Below are positions 27,019-34,982 of a stretch of 64,000 nucleotides of DNA, piece after piece. The notes beneath the pieces were generated by a model. That model was not told the DNA's origin, did no database searches, and worked only from the letters and a program-made list of their open reading frames with translations. Within the stretch, counting starts at the first letter, position 1. Every line of letters starts with the position of its first letter. The position numbers were made by a program, and so were the translations under genes. The stretch spans positions 310,001 through 374,000 of the forward strand of contig CAVOTH010000004.1 of assembly GCA_963699085.1 (NCBI GenBank). The letters are read 5' to 3'. Source of the stretch: Bog-756 sp963699085. GTDB lineage: Bacteria > Actinomycetota > Acidimicrobiia > Acidimicrobiales > RAAP-2.

Positions 27019-29046
27019 GTGCAGCACTTCCTGGGGTTCGCCATCCCCGGCATCCCCTACGGGTGCACCTATGCGCTCGTCGCCGTGGGATTGGTGCTCA
27101 CCTATCAGGCCACCGGTGTCCTCAACTTCGCCTACGGTGCCCAGGCCTACCTGTCGGCCTTCGTGTTCACCTACCTCGTCCAGAACGAACATCTCCCGGT
27201 GGCGCTGTCCTTCGTGATCTCAGTGGTGCTACTGGCCCCCGCCGTCGGCCTGATCTTCGACCGCCTGTTGTTCCGCAAGATCGCACCGGCCAACGTGATC
27301 GCCAAGCTGGTCACCGGAATCGCCATGCTGGTGGGGATCCCGGCCATCCTGTCTATCCTGTTCACCAACAACAACCAGTACAACCCGCCGAGCATCCTGT
27401 TCAATCCCGACGTCGTCTACTTCCGGGTGGCGGGGACGCCGATCAACGGGCTCGCGGTGACCGCCGTGGTGGCCACCGCGGCCACGCTGATCGCGCTGGT
27501 GGTACTCATCCGCTGGACGAGCCTCGGGCTGAAGATGCGCGGCGCGGTGGAGAGCCGACGCCTGGTCGAGCTGGACGGGATCAACGGGGGGCGGGTGGTC
27601 GCTTCGGCCTGGGCCATCTCCGGCCTCATCGCCGGCCTGGCCGGCGTTCTGCTCGCCCCTGTCTACAGCCAGCTGCAGTTCAGCGACTATGCCGACCTGA
27701 TGGTGGCGGCCTTCGCCGCCGCGGCCTGGGCCGTGCTGCGGTCTCTGTCGGTGGCGGTGCTGGTGGGCGTCCTGATGGGTGTCACGGTCACCGTCCTACA
27801 GGGATATCTCCCGGCCGGAAGTATCTGGTCATCGGCCGCGCTGACCTCGCTCCCGTTCATCGTGCTCGTCAGCGCCCTGGTCTTCGTCCCAGGCATGCGG
27901 GCGCTCGGCGGAGCGAAGGACCCGCTGGCCTCGGTGGACCCCCCGACCCCACCGACCACGGCCACCCTCCGGGCCCCCGAGATCGATCGGGTCATCCGGA
28001 TCCTCTGGTACGTCCTCCTCGTGGTCTTCTCTGTGTCCATGCTCACCTGGATGCCCAAGATCTGGGAGAACGTGTTCAATGCCGGCCTGGCCTACTCGGT
28101 CGTCTTCCTGTCCATCACCTTGATCACCGGGATGGGGGGGCAGCTGTCGTTGTGTCAGGCGACTCTGGCCGGAGTCGGGGCGTTCACCGCAGCACAACTG
28201 GCCAGCCATCTCGGACTGAACCTCCTTCTCGGCGGTCTGGTAGGAGCGGCCGTGGGCTCCCTGGTGGCCGTGGTGCTGGCGTTCGCCTCGGTGCGGCTCC
28301 GGGGGCTGGGCCTGGCCCTGATGACGATCGCCGCGGCCTTGGTCTTCGACAATACGGTCTTCTCCGAGGTCTCCACCGTGAACGGCCAACCCATCAATGT
28401 CACCTCCCGATGGGTCGGACTGGGCATCCTCAACCCGGACGGCCGGGCCTACTTCGTGCTGGCCATGGTCGTCCTGGCCGTGTGCGTCGTGCTCGTGCTG
28501 CGCGTCCGGCGAGGGTCCGTCGGTCGATTCCTGGGGGCCATGCAGGGGAGCAGCACCGCAGCACAAGGGATCGGGGTCAACCTGACGTGGATGCATGTGC
28601 TCATCTTCGGGCTGTCCGGTGCGGTGGCGGGCATCGGTGGCACGTTGCTGGCCATCAACCAGCAAGCGGTCAATCCGGAGCTGTTCAGTTGGACCTTCTC
28701 GCTGGTATTCGTGGTGGTGGTGGTCACCACAGGCGTGAGCACCCCGGAGGGCGCGATCCAGGCCGGCTTCGGCTACGTCGTCATACAGCAGCTTCTGACG
28801 TACGTGCCGGCACGGCTCGGCGGGAACAGCCTCCTCATCGTCATCTTCGCCTTTGGCGCCCTCACCTATGTCGCCCATCCCGAGGGCGTCCTGGAGTTTC
28901 AGAAGCGGCGGTGGACACTGCGGATGGAACGGGTGCTCCTTCGGGGACGGACCACACCGAACTCGTCGACTCCACCCAGACCTGACGGGAGCGGTCGCTC
29001 GTTGGCCCCGGCCGGGACCGACCCCGACCCGGTGGCCGGGTACTGA
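27019..29046 (+). CDS. Fused LivH-LivM branched-chain-type ABC permease
   Basis: 675 residues that fuse both membrane subunits. The first half (about 1-300) is LivH-like: IPGIPYGCTYALVAVGLVLT, TGVLNFAYGAQAYLS and a transposed EAA-type helix with LAPVYSQLQFSDYADLMVAA. The second half (about 325-620) is LivM-like: LAYSVVFLSITLITGMGGQL, SLCQATLAGVGAF and GAVAGIGGTLLAINQQAVNP. About 15-18 hydrophobic segments are visible. A polar tail follows FGALTYVAHPEGVLE. The GTG start follows GAGGG by nine bases. With the two ATPases downstream it forms the import channel for the lipoprotein's ligand. Confidence 0.92.
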   Translation: MQHFLGFAIPGIPYGCTYALVAVGLVLTYQATGVLNFAYGAQAYLSAFVFTYLVQNEHLPVALSFVISVVLLAPAVGLIFDRLLFRKIAPANVIAKLVTGIAMLVGIPAILSILFTNNNQYNPPSILFNPDVVYFRVAGTPINGLAVTAVVATAATLIALVVLIRWTSLGLKMRGAVESRRLVELDGINGGRVVASAWAISGLIAGLAGVLLAPVYSQLQFSDYADLMVAAFAAAAWAVLRSLSVAVLVGVLMGVTVTVLQGYLPAGSIWSSAALTSLPFIVLVSALVFVPGMRALGGAKDPLASVDPPTPPTTATLRAPEIDRVIRILWYVLLVVFSVSMLTWMPKIWENVFNAGLAYSVVFLSITLITGMGGQLSLCQATLAGVGAFTAAQLASHLGLNLLLGGLVGAAVGSLVAVVLAFASVRLRGLGLALMTIAAALVFDNTVFSEVSTVNGQPINVTSRWVGLGILNPDGRAYFVLAMVVLAVCVVLVLRVRRGSVGRFLGAMQGSSTAAQGIGVNLTWMHVLIFGLSGAVAGIGGTLLAINQQAVNPELFSWTFSLVFVVVVVTTGVSTPEGAIQAGFGYVVIQQLLTYVPARLGGNSLLIVIFAFGALTYVAHPEGVLEFQKRRWTLRMERVLLRGRTTPNSSTPPRPDGSGRSLAPAGTDPDPVAGY

Positions 29047-29050
29047 GATC

Positions 29051-29818
29051 GTGCCCGCCGACGTGCTCCTCCGGCTGCGGGGCGTCACCAAGACGTTCGG
29101 TGGGATCGCCGCCGTCGACGGCGTGTCGATCGACGTGGGGCGGGGGGAGAGCCTGGGTCTGGTCGGTCCCAACGGCGCCGGCAAGACGACCTTGTTCAAC
29201 TGCGTGTGCGGCCAGCTTCGGCCCGAGCACGGCCAGATCGAGTTGGACGACAGGTCCCTGGACGGCATGCCCACGTTCGAACGGGCGAGGTTGGGCATCG
29301 GCCGGACATACCAGCGGGTCGAGGTGTTCCCGGACATGACCGTCCACGACCACCTGCTCGTCGCCCTGAGGGCCCGGTGGCGGAAGGGTCGGCTGTGGCG
29401 GGATCTGTGCGGGCTGTCCAGACCGACTCCCGACGAGTCGGCGAAGGTGGGCGGCGTCCTCGACATGGTGGGACTCGGGGATCGGGCCGACGTCCCGGTG
29501 GCATCGCTCGGCCTCGGGTCGTGTCGCCTGGTGGAACTGGCCCGGGCCCTGGTGGTCGATCCGGTTCTCCTCATGGCCGACGAGCCGTCGTCGGGCCTCG
29601 ACATCCACGAGACCCGGGAGCTCGGCACAGTGCTGCGGCGGGTCCAGCGCGACCAGGGGATGACCATGGTGCTGGTCGAGCATGACCTCACCATGGTGGC
29701 TGAGGTCGTCGACCGGACCGTCGTGATGAACCTGGGCCAGGTCGTGGCCGAGGGAGCGTTCGACTCGGTCATGGCCGACCCGACCGTCCGCCTCGCCTAC
29801 CTCGGGATCCAGGAATGA
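29051..29818 (+). CDS. ABC transporter ATP-binding protein, LivG-like
   Basis: A 255-residue ATPase. Walker A is VGPNGAGKTTLFN. The signature region is LGLGSCRLVELARALVVDP, a variant of LSxGQ. Walker B is VLLMADEPSSGLD, and the switch histidine is in LVEHDLTMVAEV. The LivG-type FNCVCGQLRPEHGQIELDD and IGRTYQRVEVFPDMTV blocks are clear. GTG 29051 is four bases after the permease stop; the stop overlaps the LivF start. It energises the fused permease together with LivF. Confidence 0.92.
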   Translation: MPADVLLRLRGVTKTFGGIAAVDGVSIDVGRGESLGLVGPNGAGKTTLFNCVCGQLRPEHGQIELDDRSLDGMPTFERARLGIGRTYQRVEVFPDMTVHDHLLVALRARWRKGRLWRDLCGLSRPTPDESAKVGGVLDMVGLGDRADVPVASLGLGSCRLVELARALVVDPVLLMADEPSSGLDIHETRELGTVLRRVQRDQGMTMVLVEHDLTMVAEVVDRTVVMNLGQVVAEGAFDSVMADPTVRLAYLGIQE

Positions 29819-30693
29819 GCGCGGGAGCCGGAGCCCCGGCCACCGCCGACGGGACCCCATCGGTCGCCGGCATCACAGGAACGGCGCCCGCTCTGGAGAT
29901 GATCGGGGTCAGCGCCGCCTACGGCCCCTATCGGGCGCTGTTCGGGGTGTCCTTCGACGTACCCGCCGGCGGGATCACCGCGCTGATCGGCTCCAACGGC
30001 GCCGGCAAGTCCACGGTATCCCGGGTCGTGTCGGGATTGCTGCCCGTATCGGCCGGATCGATTCGACTGGACGGCCGCGACGTCACGGGGTGGCCCGCCT
30101 ACAAACTGGCCCGGGCCGGAATGGCCCACGTACCCGAGGGCCGGGGCGTGTTCGCCAGCCTGACGGTCGAGGAGAACCTGAAGTTGGCATTCCGACAGCG
30201 GGCCGGGCGCCGGGCCGTGACCGGAGCGTTGGAGCGGGCCTACGAGGCGCTCCCGCTGCTCAGTACCCGCCGCAAACAGCTCGGCGGCACCTTGTCCGGG
30301 GGAGAGCAGCGGGTGCTGTCACTGGCAAAAGTCTTGATCGTCCCACCCCGGGTGCTGGTGGCCGACGAGATATCGCTGGGTCTCGCCCCTCTGATGACCG
30401 ACGTCGTCTACGACGGGCTGAAACGGATCAACCAGGGGGGCACGGCGCTGCTCATCGTCGAGCAGCAGGTCGACAGGGTCCTCGAGATCGCCGATACTGC
30501 CGTCGTGCTCGAGCACGGTTCGGTCGCCTACCAGGGACCTTCGTCAGGGGCCATGGCCGCCGCCGAGCGGCTCCTCGGATCCCGGGAGCGCGCCGAAGCG
30601 GGGTTTGACCCCGGATCGGCACCCGGACCACAAGAGTCGGCAACCGGAACGGACGGTCAAATCGGACCGGCCGAACGAGAGGACAGGACATGA
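29815..30693 (+). CDS. ABC transporter ATP-binding protein, LivF-like
   Basis: A 292-residue ATPase with extra N- and C-terminal tails (LivF is usually about 235 residues). Walker A is LIGSNGAGKSTVSRVVSG. The family block GMAHVPEGRGVFASLTVEEN follows, then the signature LSGGEQRVLSLAKVLIVPP and Walker B RVLVADEISLGLAP. VEQQVDRVLEIAD stands at the H-loop: glutamine replaces the usual histidine, as is common in LivF. ATG 29815 overlaps the LivG stop, and its own stop overlaps the thiolase start. Confidence 0.92.
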   Translation: MSAGAGAPATADGTPSVAGITGTAPALEMIGVSAAYGPYRALFGVSFDVPAGGITALIGSNGAGKSTVSRVVSGLLPVSAGSIRLDGRDVTGWPAYKLARAGMAHVPEGRGVFASLTVEENLKLAFRQRAGRRAVTGALERAYEALPLLSTRRKQLGGTLSGGEQRVLSLAKVLIVPPRVLVADEISLGLAPLMTDVVYDGLKRINQGGTALLIVEQQVDRVLEIADTAVVLEHGSVAYQGPSSGAMAAAERLLGSRERAEAGFDPGSAPGPQESATGTDGQIGPAEREDRT

Positions 30694-31882
30694 GCAGCGG
30701 AACGAGGGACGCGGTCGTCGTCGACGTGGTGCGGACCACCATGGGCAAGCGGAAAGGGGCATTGGCCAACTGGCACCCCGCCGACCTACTGGGTCTGGCC
30801 CTCGGGTCGATCGTCGATCGCACCGGCATCGACCCGGGACTGGTCGATGATGTCATCGGGGGCTGCGTCAGCCAGGTGGGGGAGCAGAGCACCAACATCG
30901 CCCGCAATGCCTGGGTGTCGGCCGGGCTGCCGCAGCATGTTCCGGCCACGACAGTGGATCGTCAATGCGGGTCCTCCCAGCAGGCGGTGCACTTCGCCGC
31001 CGCCGGGGTGATCGCCGGCCACTACGACCTGGTGATGGCCTGTGGCGTCGAGTCCATGAGCCGGGTGCCGTTGGCATCCAACGCCCGGGGCGGGACCGGA
31101 CCGTTCCCCCCTCCTTCCTCGAACAGATCGACGGGCGGCTGTGGGCCCAGTTCCGTGTGGCCCAGATACTGGCCGACCGGTGGGGTGTGACACGGGAGGA
31201 CATGGACGCCTTCGCCCTCGAGAGCCATCGGCGGGCGGCGGCGGCGTGGGACGACGGCCACTTCGCCTCGGAGGCGATCCCGGTGGACATCAAGGACGAG
31301 GACGGGAAGCCGACGGGGAGGTACCTCGATCAGGACGAGGGCATCCGGCGGGGAGGCACCATGGAGGTGCTCGCCGGACTCCCGCCGGCGCAGTCATGGG
31401 AGCCCGAGACGGCACCGGACATCACCGCCGGAAATTCGTCGCAGATGACCGACGGGGCCGCCGCCATGCTGGTGGCCGAGCGTTCGGTGGCCGAGCGGCT
31501 CGGGCTTCCGATTCGCGCCCGCATCGCCCATGCGACGGTGGCGGCCGACGACGCGGCCATCGTGCTCTCGGCCCCGGTGCCGGCAACCCAGCGGCTCCTT
31601 GACCGATCGGGCATGAGCCTCGACCAGTTCGACGCCGTCGAGTGCAACGAAGCCTTCGCCGCCATTGCGCTGATGTGGCTGCGGGCCTTCCCGGTCGATC
31701 CGGGGATCTTCAACCCGAGGGGCGGTGCTATCGCCCTCGGACATCCGCTGGGAGCGAGCGGGGTGCGGCTGGCCGCCACGCTCCTCAACAATCTGGAGGC
31801 GACAGGCGGTCGCTACGGGTTCCAGACCATGTGTGAGGGTGGCGGGCAGGCCAACGCCATGGTGCTCGAACGGCTCGCCTGA
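30690..31882 (+). pseudogene. Thiolase (acetyl-CoA acyltransferase), frameshifted as sequenced
   Basis: About 397 residues over two frames. The first frame (ATG 30690) has VVVDVVRTTMGKRKGAL and the nucleophile cysteine in VDRQCGSSQQAVHFAAAG. The second has the CNEAFAA block, NPRGGAIALGHPLGASG with the catalytic histidine, and the second catalytic cysteine in TMCEGGGQANAM. The frames join near 31105-31112, where one C appears lost from a six-C run (GTGPFPPSFLEQ restored). It is a degradative or FadA-type thiolase. Its ATG overlaps the LivF stop, placing it in the uptake operon, so the imported compound probably feeds a beta-oxidation-like route. Confidence 0.85.
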
Positions 31883-31901
31883 TCCTTCGCCGGCGAAGGA
31901 T
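31882..31901 (+). terminator. Perfect 20-base palindrome, candidate terminator
   Basis: ATCCTTCGCC and its exact complement GGCGAAGGAT form an uninterrupted palindrome starting at the last base of the thiolase stop codon. It lies between the convergent uptake/thiolase operon and the camelysin-like gene, so it could end transcription both ways. There is no U-run. Confidence 0.5.
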
Positions 31902-31931
31902 GACGTGCGAAGCCGGTGTAGCGGCACCGGA

Positions 31932-32600
31932 CTATTGCTGGGTGGCGATTCCTGCTCGCTGCTGCTCGATGAACGTGTAGGTCAGGGCGGCGGAAAGTCC
32001 CTGGATGGTCATTGCCGGCGGGACACCGTTCACCGACTTCTCGGTTCCCACCAGGCCCAGGCTGACCCGGACATGGGCGACGCTGCCACCGGCGGCCAGG
32101 GCGGGGACGTTGGTGAGCGCCCTCGAGGTCGCGGCCGTGTCCATCGTGTCCACCAACCTGGTCGCCAACAGGCTCTTGGTCGTTCCGGAACAAGCTCCGG
32201 AAGCCAACGTCCAAGCGACCGAGCACTCGGTGAGTTGAACGGTCAGACCCTCACCGGCCGCGGAGCCGTTCGAGAGGGCGGAGGCCGGCACGGCGGCCAC
32301 CCACAGGCGCATGCCCTTGGCCGAGGCGAGGGTACCGGTGTTGGTGAGGTTCACGAAGACGTTGTCCGTGTCGCCCGGGGCCATCTTGGGGGTGAACGCG
32401 CTGAAGCCGGCGCCGACATCCGCGCTCAGCGCGAGATCCAGGGTGCCACTCGAGACGGATTCGGTGCCCGTGGACCGGGCCGAGAGCGCCGCATACACAC
32501 CTGGTGCGACCAGAAGGGCCACAATCAGGAGTACGAGTCCAACCACTGTCGCTCGAACCGGCCGACCGCTGCGCCGGTTTGAGTGCAAACTGGGGCTCAT
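31932..32600 (-). CDS. Camelysin/TasA-like secreted protein (SipW-dependent-type signal)
   Basis: A 222-residue exported protein. Residues about 16-40 (ATVVGLVLLIVALLVAPGVY, then AALSAR) form the signal/anchor segment. The mature part begins TGTESVSSGTLDLALS and contains FVNLTNTGTLASAKGMRLW. That is the pattern of the TasA/CalY family, which forms surface fibres in Bacillus and occurs widely as secreted proteins in Actinobacteria. No metalloprotease HEXXH motif is visible. No sipW-like peptidase is adjacent. ATG 32600 is preceded by a long leader containing a strong hairpin. The role is probably in the cell surface or matrix. Confidence 0.72.
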   Translation of the reverse strand: MSPSLHSNRRSGRPVRATVVGLVLLIVALLVAPGVYAALSARSTGTESVSSGTLDLALSADVGAGFSAFTPKMAPGDTDNVFVNLTNTGTLASAKGMRLWVAAVPASALSNGSAAGEGLTVQLTECSVAWTLASGACSGTTKSLLATRLVDTMDTAATSRALTNVPALAAGGSVAHVRVSLGLVGTEKSVNGVPPAMTIQGLSAALTYTFIEQQRAGIATQQ

Positions 32601-32640
32601 ACTGATCCGCCTGTCTTTCCGTGGTTTGTGAACTCCACAT

Positions 32641-32714
32641 ATTTCGGCGGCGTCGCCGGTTAACTTGAGCCGACCTGAGCCCACACCAGGCACGGGTGGG
32701 GCGCTTGCCTGGTG
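32641..32714 (-). promoter_or_regulatory. Structured 5' leader of the camelysin-like gene
   Basis: On the minus strand this contains CACCAGGCA / TGCCTGGTG, a perfect 9-bp stem with a 13-base loop (32714-32684). Then comes CTCAAGTTAACCGGCGACG and CCGCCGAAA about 40-70 bases before the start codon. The arrangement looks like a cis-acting RNA or operator. I tested it by eye against the c-di-GMP-I riboswitch core (GACGCAAAGC) and did not find it. The rest of the 259-base gap (32601-32859) holds GATAAT at 32774-32779 facing the chromate transporter. Confidence 0.35.
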
Positions 32715-32859
32715 ACGTGCACACCTCCCCATGGTGGTTCGCCGGCACCTCGGCCCCCACCGTGAGTTGGGCGGATAATCGAGCGCCGCCAACCGGCACT
32801 TGCGGGCAGCGCCAAAGTCCCGAACCCCGTTCCCATGTGCCCGTACGATGACTCGGGCC

Positions 32860-34020
32860 ATGTCCGATGCTCCGCCGGTTCCGTTCAGGACCATCGTCCG
32901 TGAATGGGGCCGGATCGGTGTCATCGGATTTGGCGGTCCGCCCACGCACATCGTCCTATTTCGCCACCTCTGCGTGGACGAGCGGGAGTGGCTCACCGCC
33001 CACGAGTTCGAGGACGGGATCGCAGCCACCAATCTTCTCCCAGGTCCCGCCTCGACCCAGCTTGCCATCTACTGTGCCTGGCGCCTCAGGGGATCGCCGG
33101 GTGCGATCGTCGGCGGCCTGTGCTTCATCATCCCCGGCCTGACCATGATTCTGGGCCTCTCGGCCGTCTTCCTGGCCGCCCATCCACCCATCTGGGTACT
33201 TGGAGCGGCTGCCGGGGCGGGCGCCGCTGTGCCGGCGGTGGCACTGAGCGCCGCCCTGGGCCTTGTCCCGGCAAGCTGGAAACGGGCAGGAACCGAGCGC
33301 CCGGGGCGGGTTCGCTGGATGCTCTATCTCCTGGCTGGAGGTCTCTCGGCTGCGACCGTTGGACCGTTTCTCGTTCTGGTACTCATCGTCTGCGGGGTCG
33401 CCGAGATAGCCATTCGGACGAGAGGTGGAGGTCCGCACGGACGACGGGTACCGACGCTGTTCCCGATGACGGTCCTCCCAGTCGTCACGGGTGGCACGGT
33501 GGCTCTCTGCTGGGTAGCCCTGAAGGTCGGCGCACTCTCCTACGGGGGCGGATTCGTCATCATCCCGCTCATGCAGCACGACGCAGTGGTGACGTACCAC
33601 TGGATGTCCGGCGCTCAGTTCCTCAACGCTGTGGCACTGGGTCAGATCACGCCTGGCCCGGTAGTCCAGACCGTTGCTGTCGTTGGCTACGCAGCCAGCG
33701 GAGTGTGGGGTGGCGTGCTGGCAGCCGCCGTGGCCTTTGCCCCGTCGTTCGTATTCGTCATCGCCGGGGGGACTCACTTTGATCGGCTTCGTTCCGACGC
33801 CCGAATCCAAGCATTCTTCGTCGGGGCGGGTGCGGCGGTGATCGGAGCCATTGCCGGGTCGGCGATCCCTCTGGGCCGGGAGCTATCCCATCTCTGGCAG
33901 TTCGGCGTTCTGTTTTTGGCGGCACTCTGGCTCTTGGCACTGAAGCGGGGCATTCTGCCTGCGCTCCTTATGGCGGGAACTATCGGCATTCTCGCCGTGT
34001 TGGCGGGTGCTCCCTCGTAG
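32860..34020 (+). CDS. chrA: Chromate transporter (ChrA/CHR) family protein
   Basis: A 386-residue membrane protein with two CHR domains. The first opens GVIGFGGPPTHIVLFRHLCV and includes NLLPGPASTQLAIYCAWRL. The second has GALSYGGGFVIIPLMQHDAV and LGQITPGPVVQTVAVVGYAA. The FGGP/GPASTQ and GGG/TPGPV motif pairs are diagnostic of bidomain CHR proteins. About 10-12 transmembrane helices are visible. The family exports chromate, though many members have untested substrates. Start alternatives are ATG 32848 and ATG 32860; neither has a clear ribosome-binding site. Confidence 0.88.
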   Translation: MSDAPPVPFRTIVREWGRIGVIGFGGPPTHIVLFRHLCVDEREWLTAHEFEDGIAATNLLPGPASTQLAIYCAWRLRGSPGAIVGGLCFIIPGLTMILGLSAVFLAAHPPIWVLGAAAGAGAAVPAVALSAALGLVPASWKRAGTERPGRVRWMLYLLAGGLSAATVGPFLVLVLIVCGVAEIAIRTRGGGPHGRRVPTLFPMTVLPVVTGGTVALCWVALKVGALSYGGGFVIIPLMQHDAVVTYHWMSGAQFLNAVALGQITPGPVVQTVAVVGYAASGVWGGVLAAAVAFAPSFVFVIAGGTHFDRLRSDARIQAFFVGAGAAVIGAIAGSAIPLGRELSHLWQFGVLFLAALWLLALKRGILPALLMAGTIGILAVLAGAPS

Positions 34021-34022
34021 CG

Positions 34023-34046
34023 GGGGCGCCCCGATCACCCGGGTGA
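34023..34046. terminator. Two adjacent palindromes after the chromate transporter
   Basis: GGGGCGCCCC (34023-34032) and TCACCCGGGTGA (34035-34046) directly follow the transporter stop. They may terminate the transcript. The remaining 185 bases to the next start show nothing else I can name. Confidence 0.25.
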
Positions 34047-34231
34047 GTGGGCATCAGAGGACCTCAGGCTCCGTCAGGCTTGCCATCTCCGCTGGACGCC
34101 GAATCGGTCCGGCCTCGATCCTCCATGACACCTCGACTGCCAACCTGACATCGCCGTGACAACGCCGTTCAAGTAGGGCCTCGAAGCGTGTCGGTGACAT
34201 GCTCAGAGGTCAGGGACCAAAGGAGAGAATT

Positions 34232-34672
34232 ATGATCGAAGATCAGATAGCAAGGCCTGTCAAGGCGCGTCACCTCTTCGCTAAAGCCGTCGGCATCGGT
34301 GACGTACGGGCGGAGATGGGAAGAGTGGACGGGGCCAACGCCAAGATCGCCGTTTTCCTCACCAACATTGTCGGGTCGATGTGGTGTGCGTACCTGTTCG
34401 CCGTGATTGCTCTGCTCGGTCTGCGTCCGGCGCTGCGCCCCGGGGGCGAGGGAATCATCGCGTGGATCGCACAAACGTTCCTCCAGCTGGTGCTGCTCTC
34501 CGTGATCATGGTGGGACAGAACGTGCAGAGTCAGGCAAGTGACATCCGGGCGCAGCACACCTACGACGACACACTGCTGATCCTCGACCGGCTGGACATC
34601 CACACCGAAGGTGGACTGAAGGATCTGGCGGATCGAATCGACAAATTGGAGGGAACTCTGCATGGAAAGTGA
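34232..34672 (+). CDS. Small two-helix membrane protein, DUF1003-like
   Basis: 146 residues. The ATG at 34232 is well placed after AAAGGAGAG. A soluble N-terminus is followed by two hydrophobic segments: IAVFLTNIVGSMWCAYLFAV at about 43-70 and IAQTFLQLVLLSVIMVGQNV at about 82-102. A charged tail (DLADRIDKLEGTLHGK) that may form a coiled coil closes the protein. NVQSQASDIRAQHTYDD after the second helix resembles the conserved post-membrane segment of DUF1003 proteins. It is monocistronic. The function is unknown. Confidence 0.7.
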   Translation: MIEDQIARPVKARHLFAKAVGIGDVRAEMGRVDGANAKIAVFLTNIVGSMWCAYLFAVIALLGLRPALRPGGEGIIAWIAQTFLQLVLLSVIMVGQNVQSQASDIRAQHTYDDTLLILDRLDIHTEGGLKDLADRIDKLEGTLHGK

Positions 34673-34861
34673 ACCGATAGGTGCCTGACCAGGTCCGATC
34701 CTCCGGGGGTGTTCTCAGCGGCACTTAGTCGGCCAGCCCATGGCTCACAGGCCCGATCAAGGCACCTACCGAGCTCGTCAGGCTCGCGGCTCGGGGTTGC
34801 CGGCTAACGCGCGTCGATACCCCAGCCACCCGATTGCGCGGATATGTGGTTCCACGTGACG

Positions 34862-34926
34862 CCGACCACCTCCGGTGTGGTCGGAGCTTGGACTGGTCGC
34901 TCCGGCGATACCCGCCGGAGCGACCA
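34862..34926. repeat. Tandem strong hairpins in a 310-base gap
   Basis: CCGACCAC (34862-34869) pairs with GTGGTCGG (34877-34884) over a 7-base loop. Ten bases on, TGGTCGCTCCGGCG (34894-34907) pairs perfectly with its 14-base complement (34913-34926) over a 5-base loop. They lie in the gene-free stretch 34673-34982, which otherwise shows no feature. They could be terminators, a REP-like element or a recombination site next to the chimeric TIG-repeat gene. Confidence 0.6.
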
Positions 34927-34982
34927 CATGCTTCGACGCCTACTCGCCTTGTTCCTCATCGTGACCTCGACAGATAAGGGGC

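Noticed and set aside
31100..31115. Programmed frameshift in the thiolase C run
   Set aside because: No stimulatory pseudoknot or Shine-Dalgarno-like element is evident and eight other simple indels occur in the window; error is simpler.
32641..32714. c-di-GMP-I riboswitch upstream of the camelysin-like gene
   Set aside because: The conserved GACGCAAAGC core and tetraloop receptor are absent.
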